Source: a virus
Length of the DNA stretch: 21,584 nucleotides
Virus record (IMG/VR): IMGVR_UViG_3300017741_000069
Span: 1-21,584 of that record
Strand: one strand, 5' to 3'
Shown one piece after another: positions 1 to 7,787 of this stretch (positions are counted from its first letter, which is position 1; every line of letters starts with the position of its first letter). The position numbers and the translations under genes are program-made. The notes beneath the pieces are model-generated. The model was not told the origin of the DNA. It worked only from the letters and a program-made list of their open reading frames with translations, and did not search any database.

Positions 1-3000
1 AAAACCATATATTTTAGATAAAACTTTCCAATCTTCATTGTTTGCAGCAAAATCTAAGTCACTAGTTTCAAATATATCTTTAGTTTGAAATAATCTTATT
101 TTACGTTGTTTTTCTTTACTAAACTTAAAACTTTTAGATCTATCTATTGCTTTAGAAACTTTTTCTGTAGTCTGTGTTTTATCTACAAACTCTCTTTTTT
201 CTTTAACATCAGGTCTTTGTATAGTCTGCATAGTAGCATCAGTTGCAAACTCTTGAGCTAAAGCTTCGGCCAACGCATCTTTTCTAGTACCTTTAGTTGA
301 TGTACCTACGTCTCTACCCAAAAAGTAATTAATAAATTCAGCTTTGGTAATATCTTTTTTCTTAAATATCTTTTTACCTTCTTTAGTTTTTTCTCTTTTA
401 CCAGTGTCTTCTGCAAAAGGTCTAAATCTTTTATTTATAACATCTTGAGGTAATGCTTCTATTATAGCCTCAAAGTTATCTCTTAAAAATGTTTCATAAG
501 CTGCTCTTGATCCTAAGACATCTTTAGCAATAGTTGTTTTTAATTCTGTTCTAAAAGCTTTTAATAATGCTTGTTTAAATTGTTTAGAATCAGCTGGCGG
601 TAATTTAGTGCCAAATGTTTTTACAACAGCATCAACTACTTTTTTACTAGTAGCATCAGTAAGCTTAATTTTCTTTCTTAAACTTTCTTTTGCTTTAGTA
701 GGCTTTTCAGCAACTTGTTCAGTTTTATCTTCAGTAGTAGTATCTGTAACGCCTCTTGCTTCTGTAACATCAACTGTAAACTCTTCTCCTAAAACTCTTT
801 TAGAAGCTTCAATAGCTCTTGAAGGTAAAAATTGGTTTATATAAGCAGCTAGTGGAACACCTTTACTTGCATCATATTCTGATATTAAATCTAGAATACC
901 TCGTTTACCAGTTTCAATTTCATCAGTTAATAATTGTCTATCAAAATTTGGTGCTTGACTTCTTGACTGGACTATTCTATTTGTTATAGGTTTAAATTCT
1001 TCTATTATTTCTATAGCACCATCTTTACCTTTTGTATCAAATATTTTTTGAACTTTATTAGATGCTGCTTCTGATGTAGCTTTTGAAAAAGCCTCTATAT
1101 TTGTTCCTTCAGAGCTATTAAAAAATTTAGAATCTTTTAATCTTTTAGATACTTCACCTGTTTCAAAGCTTTCTTTGTATGATCTTAAAAAAGAACCTAA
1201 ATCATCTTTAGTTGCAAAAGACCAGTTGTATTTACCTCCAGAAGCTTTTCTAATTAATCTCTCAACAAATCTTGCTGCTTTTTCAAAAGCACTTGCCTCA
1301 CCTAAATAGTTTGCGTCATATAACTGTGTTAAATATTCATCAGGTCGTGAGTCTAAATAATCAGAGTCATAACCCATTTCTTCCATTTGCTTTTTTAATG
1401 ATTCTAAATTTTCTTTTCCATAAGATTTTTCAACAAATTCTTCAATGTTTTTTCTATTTAAATCTCCATCTAAAAGAGATTTTGCTAAAACTCCATGTAG
1501 TAATTCATGTGAAGCTGTTGTTATTTCGTAATTATCTAATTGATCAAGAACTTTATTATTTAAATATATATTTTTACCAGAAATAAAACCATAATCTTTA
1601 TTAATATCAAAATCTTCAGGTGCAGCCTCTTCTAATGCTTTTTGATTTTCTTCAGTATTTGCTTCAACAACAGCAAGCCCAACACCTTCAGCAAATTTTT
1701 TAGTAGTTGCAACGTCTTTAACTTTTGATAAATCAGAAGATTCTTTAGAAATTTCTCTTAATCTATTGTTAATAGTTTCTACTTGACCTAGTTTGACATC
1801 GGCAAGAGGTTTTGATTTACCTCTTTTTATAGCTTTTTCTAAAACTTCTTTTTCTTTTAATAAATTAATTGCTTCAGTTTGTAAAGATCCATCAATACCT
1901 AAAGATTTAACTCTATTTGTTGTACCTTGTGTATTGTAAAAATTTTTTAAAATAGCATTAGCTTGATTTTGAGTCACCTCTCCGTTTGTAACAGCTGTAT
2001 CTAAATCTTGTTTTAGTATTACGTCAGCATTTTTTAAAGAAGATATTTTTACTTGTTGTTCAGTTGTTACATTTGATTTATTAAATAATTGAAAAGTTTT
2101 TTTAACATTAGTAGGCCCAGGCGTATCTTTTAATATTTTAGAAATTCTAGTCCTAGTTATAGCATTATTTACACCTTGACTCGCTTGAGAAACAGTAATT
2201 GGTGCTCCATATACACCACCACTACCCATACCTATTACAAAAGCATCTGCAATCCCTTGAAAAAGAGGATATCCTTCTATAGCATTTTGAGTTATTTGAG
2301 TGGCTACCTCTTCAATTCCTTCACCAACAGGAGCTATAGCAACTCCATATTTTTTAAGAGCAGATTCGTACATAGCTATAAGACCATTTTTAAAAGTAAC
2401 TTCTCCAGCTTCTTTACCTTGTTTGAATATTATATCTTTATAAACTTTACCTAAAGATCCTTGCGTTATAGCACTAAAAAAACTTTCAGCTCCAGCTAAA
2501 GCTATAGATTTAGTTATATTTTCTAACTCTGTTTGTTCTGGATTTTGCTCACGTTGTTGTCTTAATTCAGTTCCTGTTAACGCAGTAGTCATAAACTTAC
2601 CGGTTTTAGCAATTCCTTTAGTAGCTCCTCCATACATAAAAGCTATACTAACACCAGCTGATTCACCAATTGCATTTCCCATTGTAACAAACCCATCGTA
2701 ATAATCTCCATTAGAAAAATTATCAGTTGGACTTGTTGTTTTAAATCTTTTTTTATCGTAAATATCTAACTGTCTAGTAGATTTTTCTTGTTCTGCTACA
2801 AAGTAATCTAATATAGGATTTTCTACACCTAAACCTTTTTTTAATTCTTCTGATGTAGTTGCTGTATTTTCAGGTAAAACACCTAATTCAACTAATCCTT
2901 TTAAAGGTAAACCAGCTATATCTATTAAAGTTTCTGGAATACTTGCTATTGCTTCACCTAAATATGCGGCTCCTTTATCTAACCCTTCTAGAAATCTAGC

Positions 3001-3600
3001 AGTTCCTGTTTCGTCTTCAATATTTTTAATTCCTTTTTGAGCTTTATTAAAAAGATCAATAGATTTTAATTTTATTTCTGCAGTAGAAGGAGCAACTAAA
3101 ACAGATTCCGCTTGTTGATCTAAAAAATTTAATTGAACTTCGTTTAGTTCATTGTATTTTCTAGGTAAACTTTTGTCCATAAAAATTTCATAAACAACAT
3201 CTTTTTCTTTTCTTAATTTTTTTTTGTCTTCAGCTAGAATATCTACATAACTTGTTAAATCACCAGCTTGATCAACATCTAAAGGTTTATTACTACTAGT
3301 AACACCACCATCAGTATCTTTACTAAAGTTTTGATTAATTTTATTTATTTTTTCTAAACCCAAAGAAATATCTTCCGATCCTAAGTCCGTATTCTGACCC
3401 GCCGCTATTTGTTCGTTTACCGCTGTTGCATTCGCAGCTTTGTCTACAACAGCTTCTTTCTTTACTGGTTCATCTTTTTTTTCTTCTATTTTTTTTATAT
3501 CAGGATGAGCACTAAGATATTCATCTAAACTTAAACCTTTTTGTTTAGCTTTTTCTTCAAGCATTTCTAAAGAAAAAATTTTATTATTATATTCAAACAT
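1..3600 (-). CDS. Giant internal virion / ejection protein with HExxH protease motif (C-terminus beyond window)
   Basis: From ATG at 3600 the frame stays open for 1200 codons to base 1, so the gene is 3'-truncated by the window and the product exceeds 1200 residues. Its place at the end of the structural block, behind two smaller helical proteins, matches the T7 gp16 position, so I infer a protein carried in the virion and ejected at infection. The N-terminus (residues 9-28) resembles short N-terminal motifs of other marine phage giant proteins. Gly/Ala-rich hydrophobic stretches at about 215-241, 301-340 and 421-480 could contact membrane. HELLH lies at residues 698-702 (bases 1495-1509), with a possible third zinc ligand at E755 in PDEYLTQLYDAN, as in gluzincin-type peptidases. 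Residues 901-940 (bases 781-900) resemble sigma-70 region 2 (EYDASKGVPLAAY). The rest is Lys/Glu-rich and helical. Virion role is inferred; the open frame and the protease motif are seen directly. Confidence 0.85.
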   Translation of the reverse strand, partial: MFEYNNKIFSLEMLEEKAKQKGLSLDEYLSAHPDIKKIEEKKDEPVKKEAVVDKAANATAVNEQIAAGQNTDLGSEDISLGLEKINKINQNFSKDTDGGVTSSNKPLDVDQAGDLTSYVDILAEDKKKLRKEKDVVYEIFMDKSLPRKYNELNEVQLNFLDQQAESVLVAPSTAEIKLKSIDLFNKAQKGIKNIEDETGTARFLEGLDKGAAYLGEAIASIPETLIDIAGLPLKGLVELGVLPENTATTSEELKKGLGVENPILDYFVAEQEKSTRQLDIYDKKRFKTTSPTDNFSNGDYYDGFVTMGNAIGESAGVSIAFMYGGATKGIAKTGKFMTTALTGTELRQQREQNPEQTELENITKSIALAGAESFFSAITQGSLGKVYKDIIFKQGKEAGEVTFKNGLIAMYESALKKYGVAIAPVGEGIEEVATQITQNAIEGYPLFQGIADAFVIGMGSGGVYGAPITVSQASQGVNNAITRTRISKILKDTPGPTNVKKTFQLFNKSNVTTEQQVKISSLKNADVILKQDLDTAVTNGEVTQNQANAILKNFYNTQGTTNRVKSLGIDGSLQTEAINLLKEKEVLEKAIKRGKSKPLADVKLGQVETINNRLREISKESSDLSKVKDVATTKKFAEGVGLAVVEANTEENQKALEEAAPEDFDINKDYGFISGKNIYLNNKVLDQLDNYEITTASHELLHGVLAKSLLDGDLNRKNIEEFVEKSYGKENLESLKKQMEEMGYDSDYLDSRPDEYLTQLYDANYLGEASAFEKAARFVERLIRKASGGKYNWSFATKDDLGSFLRSYKESFETGEVSKRLKDSKFFNSSEGTNIEAFSKATSEAASNKVQKIFDTKGKDGAIEIIEEFKPITNRIVQSRSQAPNFDRQLLTDEIETGKRGILDLISEYDASKGVPLAAYINQFLPSRAIEASKRVLGEEFTVDVTEARGVTDTTTEDKTEQVAEKPTKAKESLRKKIKLTDATSKKVVDAVVKTFGTKLPPADSKQFKQALLKAFRTELKTTIAKDVLGSRAAYETFLRDNFEAIIEALPQDVINKRFRPFAEDTGKREKTKEGKKIFKKKDITKAEFINYFLGRDVGTSTKGTRKDALAEALAQEFATDATMQTIQRPDVKEKREFVDKTQTTEKVSKAIDRSKSFKFSKEKQRKIRLFQTKDIFETSDLDFAANNEDWKVLSKIYGF

Positions 3601-3617
3601 AATTTAATTTTTAATTG

Positions 3618-5207
3618 TTACTCAGGTAAATCACTAAAATTACCTAAGTTATTAGAAAGTTTATCTATTTCTAAACCAAACACCGCTTGTAATCCACCTA
3701 TGTCTGAAAAATCAATTTTAGAAATAAGACTTTGCGGAAGTCCATTTGCTCTTAATATAGCAGCTTTAATTTGACCTTGAGTCATATCAGAAGTAATATT
3801 TTGTTTGGTTTTGCCAGAACCTATTGAAACGCTTTTACCATCTTTTCCAAAATTAGTTTCTTGAGAAAGGTCTACAGAAGTATATTTATCTATTTCTTTT
3901 AATAAATCCATAGATGTATCTATATTTTTAAATAAAGGTAATGTTGTTTTTTGTAAATACAAAGCTAATTGTAATCCTTCTTGTAATTCCGCTTGTTTAC
4001 TGTTAGTTTTTGACGATGTTTCTTTAGGTGTTCTGTATATTTCTTTAGGAATACTGTTTTCAAAACGCTCCTCTAGTTGATTTAACATTTCTTCTTTTAC
4101 TATTTCTAGTGATTTTGGATCCAAAGAAGTACCTTGTGAGCTACCAACTTTTAAATTAGGTGCTTTATCTTTTTCTTTTAATTCTTGGACATCTATACCT
4201 AATTCTTTAGCTTTTTTTAAATCAATTTTTTTTCTTAAAACATTATTATAATAACTATCTATAGAATTAAAACCAGTACCTGGACCATCTATTAAACTAC
4301 CTTGATTAGAGTATCCTGCTAATGTTGATAAAACATTTTTATCCATATCTCTTCTAAAAACATCTCTATTTGTTTTGTTAAACTCATATGTTTCTATTGT
4401 TTTACCTTCTATTATTTCTTTTTTACCTGGAGTTAAATAATCTAAAGCTCTTCCAGTTAAATCAGCTTGATCATTTTTGTTAATAATTTTTAATTCTTTT
4501 AAACTATCTATAGATTCTTTTGTAATATTGGGTATTGTAGGTAATTCAGTAGACATTAAAGCCATTAAACTTTGTTGATAACTACCTTCTTTACCAAAAA
4601 CACCACCTGTTGAATTTAAAACAATATCAAATACGCCATTATTATTTACTATATTTATACCTAAATCTGATGGTAATCTATCATTGTATGTTGATAAAAA
4701 GAATTTAGCTAACGTAGGATCTAACTTTTGCATATCAAGACCGCCTTCAGAACCTGCTTTGTTTACAGATCCTATTTTAGAATATAATTCTCTTTTTTCT
4801 TGAAAATTTTGTAATAAGTTTTTCATACCACCACCTTTAAAAAAACTTTCATATTGAGATAATTGACGCTGTAACTCTGCTCTTTCAACAGGATCTTTAG
4901 AGTTAAATAATTTTGCTTTTATTTGTGATCCTTGATCTACTAAGCTTGACAATGCGGGCTGTAATGATGGTTGTAAATCAAAATCTTTAGATGCTAAATT
5001 AGCGCTGTTTAAATAATCTAAATTAAATTTAGTTGTATCGTTTAATAACTTTAAGTTCTCTGCTTCTTTCTTTTTTCTTTCAGCTTCAGCTTTAGCGCCT
5101 AATTTGTCTATAACACCAGCTGTGGTGTTAGAAATATTTTGTATAGCACTAGCAAAGTACTTACCACTTTGAGAATCTACATATGTAACTGGGTTTCTAT
5201 AACTCAT
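3618..5207 (-). CDS. Probable internal virion / ejection protein (T7 gp15 position)
   Basis: A 529-residue protein with no enzyme motif that I recognise. Residues about 31-65 are a strongly charged coiled coil (AEAERKKKEAE), followed by a mostly helical region rich in Leu, Asn, Lys and Ser with many LQ and Q-rich stretches (for example ELQRQLSQYE near 111-120). There is no signal peptide and no clear membrane segment. It lies between the small glycine-zipper protein and the giant protease-motif protein, 17 bases upstream of the latter. By position and composition I infer an internal core or ejection protein analogous to T7 gp15, without claiming homology. The ATG follows an A-rich leader (TTTAAAAAAAAACAATA) with no Shine-Dalgarno sequence. 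The conserved-looking start MSYRNPVTYVD supports this start codon. Confidence 0.7.
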   Translation of the reverse strand: MSYRNPVTYVDSQSGKYFASAIQNISNTTAGVIDKLGAKAEAERKKKEAENLKLLNDTTKFNLDYLNSANLASKDFDLQPSLQPALSSLVDQGSQIKAKLFNSKDPVERAELQRQLSQYESFFKGGGMKNLLQNFQEKRELYSKIGSVNKAGSEGGLDMQKLDPTLAKFFLSTYNDRLPSDLGINIVNNNGVFDIVLNSTGGVFGKEGSYQQSLMALMSTELPTIPNITKESIDSLKELKIINKNDQADLTGRALDYLTPGKKEIIEGKTIETYEFNKTNRDVFRRDMDKNVLSTLAGYSNQGSLIDGPGTGFNSIDSYYNNVLRKKIDLKKAKELGIDVQELKEKDKAPNLKVGSSQGTSLDPKSLEIVKEEMLNQLEERFENSIPKEIYRTPKETSSKTNSKQAELQEGLQLALYLQKTTLPLFKNIDTSMDLLKEIDKYTSVDLSQETNFGKDGKSVSIGSGKTKQNITSDMTQGQIKAAILRANGLPQSLISKIDFSDIGGLQAVFGLEIDKLSNNLGNFSDLPE

Positions 5208-5226
5208 TATTGTTTTTTTTTAAATA

Positions 5227-6117
5227 TTAACTATACCCCATTGATATACCTGATCCTCCTCCACTAATTTCGGGTGTAGTTAGCGGTGATGTTAAAGTAG
5301 GTGTTTTACTATTACCTCCTAAAGCTCCACTAGTAACCAAAGATCCAGCTATATTTCCTAAACCACTAATCATACTTGAACTTATAGCAGCTCTATCAGC
5401 AGCGGCTTGAGATGCTATTTTTTGTTGACCTTCTATAAGACCAGAAACTCTATCTAATTGTTCACCTTCTCTTCTTTCTCTTGTTCCAAATACAAATTGT
5501 TTACCAGCAACATCAGCTTGTTGTAATCTTTGTGCCTCACTCATTTCTAAGTTTTGTATTCTTTGAGCTTCTGCCATTTTAACACGTTGTAACTGTGATT
5601 CACCCTGTGCTCTTAATTTTTCATTTTGTGCCTCTTGAGCCTCAATACTAGCGCTAACTCCTTTTTTACTTTGTAAAGCAGCTTGGGCTAATGCAGTAGC
5701 ACCACCAGCGCTACCACCAGTTGCTCTTAATGTATCTAATGTATTAGCTAACGCAATATCAGTTTGTTCTATTTGTATTTCAGCAGCTTGAGTAGCAACA
5801 CCAAGACTAGCATACGGATTAGAAACCATACCGCTTAAATCTTTTGCCATACCAGATATATCTTTTACACCAGCATAAGGATTCATAATAGCTTGTCTGC
5901 TTTTTTCTAAGCTAGCTAATTTACCTTCTAATCTTCTTTTTTCAGCTAATGCAGCTTTTTGTCTACGTCTTGCAGCACCACCTCCAAATAGTCCACCTAT
6001 AAGATTTACAGCACCACCTATTATTGCTCCACCTATAATTGGATCTATTACTGCCATAGTAACCCCATAAGAGTTACCAAACATAAACTCAAATATTTTT
6101 AATAAAATTTCTTCCAT
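5227..6117 (-). CDS. Small internal virion protein with glycine zipper and coiled coil (T7 gp14 position)
   Basis: A 296-residue protein. Residues 27-47 are a Gly/Ala/Ile-rich zipper (PIIGGAIIGGAVNLIGGLFG) that could span or insert into a membrane, directly followed by a basic stretch (ARRRQK). Residues 78-150 hold paired NPYA motifs (80, 100) and a GGATALAQAALQSKKG block that I recognise from many marine phage virion proteins. Residues 150-205 form a long polar helix with an 11-residue repeat (MAEAQRIQ at 181, MSEAQRLQ at 192). The C-terminus is Gly/Ser/Thr-rich. A short size, a glycine zipper and a place before two larger ejection proteins suggest the role of T7 gp14, which helps form the channel for DNA across the envelope. 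The start is uncertain: an internal ATG at residue 21 (base 6057, MAVIDP) sits just before the zipper and may be the true start. Confidence 0.72.
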   Translation of the reverse strand: MEEILLKIFEFMFGNSYGVTMAVIDPIIGGAIIGGAVNLIGGLFGGGAARRRQKAALAEKRRLEGKLASLEKSRQAIMNPYAGVKDISGMAKDLSGMVSNPYASLGVATQAAEIQIEQTDIALANTLDTLRATGGSAGGATALAQAALQSKKGVSASIEAQEAQNEKLRAQGESQLQRVKMAEAQRIQNLEMSEAQRLQQADVAGKQFVFGTRERREGEQLDRVSGLIEGQQKIASQAAADRAAISSSMISGLGNIAGSLVTSGALGGNSKTPTLTSPLTTPEISGGGSGISMGYS

Positions 6118-6129
6118 GTTAATTTATAT

Positions 6130-7761
6130 TTAATATGATGATTCTACATATTCTGTAGAAACAGCAAATAATTCTTTTTTACCTATACCGTTTGTTATAC
6201 CACCGTTAGGATTGTTTACTAATTCCATCCTTACTACAGCAAAGAAACCTTCAATACCTGACGTATCTTGTCCGTAAAATATTTCACCGGCAATAGGTTT
6301 TTGTGTGTCGTTTACTAAAGTAGCAAAGTATTTGTTTTCTTTTCTTTTAAAATTGTTAGCAAACAATTGGTTTTGTAAACCACCTAAACTAGTTGCTTGT
6401 ACAAACTTACCTATAGGTAATGCTTTTGTAACAACATCAGAAAGAGCATCAGTAGGTGTAACACCAGATGCTATTGTTGATCCTTGTAAAAAGCCCATAG
6501 ACCATTCCGTTCCTCCTTCGTAGTTTATAGTTTTAAAGTTTTTAATTAAAGATGGTTGACCGTTTAATACTAAAGTTACTGTTGCTTTTTGTGTAAAGCC
6601 GTAAAAATTACAATATTGATTAGGATATGTAGGATTTAATGTATGATGTTTCCATAAACCATTATCTTTAAATGTATAAAAAGTAGATGATAAACTTGTT
6701 AAAAAAGATGGTATATAGTTGAAAAAACTAGTCCAACCTAAAACTCCTTCATCAAAACTCACTGTAGCACTAGAATCACCTTGTATAGATATAACATAAT
6801 CTTTAGAATGACTATCCCAACCACCAACTATTTTAGTTACGTTAGCTTGAGTTAAAATGTCTCTAAAGTAATCATGCATACCATAAGATGATATTTCTGT
6901 TATACCATCTCTTGATAATCTTAAAACTACACCTCTTTTTCTATCTGTAAAATATTTTCTATAACCATATACAGCAAAGCTAAATGGATCAGTTGATATA
7001 CCATATTCACCAGCGAAAGCTACTATTTGACCTATAACCAATGGTGTTGAAGTTACTACAGCATTACCTTCAGCTGAATATATAGCGTCTTTATCTATTA
7101 ATGCTCTACTAACTTTATCTTCTTGGAATATAATTAAATTAGTATCTTCAGCATAAAGCTTTTGTATTGAATTATAAGCAGGATCTAAACTTCTTGTTAT
7201 ATCTTCACCAACAGAAAACTCATTAGTTTCATTAACACCAGTTCTAGAGTTAAATACTCCAGAGTATATTAATGAATTAAATCTATTTCTTTGATTAATA
7301 TCTTCTTCTACCGTATAAGCTTTTACACCAAAGTCAACAGTTAAATTATTATAACCACCTCTTATTCTTGATTCTTCTAAATACCAATCATCGCCTGTTG
7401 TTGGATTTTGATCAAGATAAGCTTTTGGTATATTATCAAAATTAATTATTTCTCCAAATGTAAGAACTGAAGAAGCTGGTATTGTTTGAGAGGTGTTTAA
7501 AGTAAACTCTGTATTAGCACCAGAACTATTAGACAAAGCAATAATATAAGCTGTTCCAGTTACACCAAGCCAACTAACTTCTTGGCCTACATTTAACTCT
7601 GTTAAAGTTTTGGAAGCTGTTATAGTTATAACCGCACCTATTTGACTAGCAAATACAGCTGTATTAGGCGCTGCAACAGTGTTAGGTGTTACATCTACTA
7701 TTGGTTTAATTTTTTTTAGCCAAAAAGTGTTAAAATATTTTAATTCAAGTGTTGCTGGCAT
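6130..7761 (-). CDS. Tail protein, P22 gp10-like beta-propeller type
   Basis: A 543-residue beta-rich protein. The start (MPATLELKYFNTFWLKKI) and the block at 124-150 (DDWYLEESRIRGGYNN) look like two conserved pieces parted by a Thr/Val/Ala-rich stretch at about 33-105 (bases 7447-7665), which I read as an inserted beta domain. Residues 200-375 carry propeller-like repeats: IIFQEDKVSRALIDKD near 210, VYGYRKYFTDRKRGVVLRLS near 264, GGWDSHSKDYVISI near 313, SFDEGVLGWTSFFNYIPSFL near 335 and FYTFKDNGLWKHH near 361. This pattern is typical of the tail-stabilisation / hub proteins of podoviruses that annotators compare with P22 gp10. It would sit at the tail below the portal and adaptor. The gene follows the 1556-aa tail gene by 26 bases. 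Function is inferred from pattern recall, not from a search. Confidence 0.7.
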   Translation of the reverse strand: MPATLELKYFNTFWLKKIKPIVDVTPNTVAAPNTAVFASQIGAVITITASKTLTELNVGQEVSWLGVTGTAYIIALSNSSGANTEFTLNTSQTIPASSVLTFGEIINFDNIPKAYLDQNPTTGDDWYLEESRIRGGYNNLTVDFGVKAYTVEEDINQRNRFNSLIYSGVFNSRTGVNETNEFSVGEDITRSLDPAYNSIQKLYAEDTNLIIFQEDKVSRALIDKDAIYSAEGNAVVTSTPLVIGQIVAFAGEYGISTDPFSFAVYGYRKYFTDRKRGVVLRLSRDGITEISSYGMHDYFRDILTQANVTKIVGGWDSHSKDYVISIQGDSSATVSFDEGVLGWTSFFNYIPSFLTSLSSTFYTFKDNGLWKHHTLNPTYPNQYCNFYGFTQKATVTLVLNGQPSLIKNFKTINYEGGTEWSMGFLQGSTIASGVTPTDALSDVVTKALPIGKFVQATSLGGLQNQLFANNFKRKENKYFATLVNDTQKPIAGEIFYGQDTSGIEGFFAVVRMELVNNPNGGITNGIGKKELFAVSTEYVESSY

Positions 7762-7787
7762 AACTTTATTATCACTTATTTATTTTA

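Noticed and set aside
608-844. Plus-strand open frame of 78 codons with hydrophobic look
   Set aside because: It is antisense to the giant virion protein. The hydrophobicity comes from complementing Lys/Glu/Ala codons.
1272-1586. Plus-strand open frame of 104 codons, Leu/Phe/His-rich
   Set aside because: It is antisense to the HExxH region of the giant protein, with composition typical of a shadow frame.
2176-2454. Plus-strand open frame of 92 codons, Ser/Tyr/Phe-rich
   Set aside because: It is a shadow of the giant virion gene, whose own frame is open across the whole stretch.
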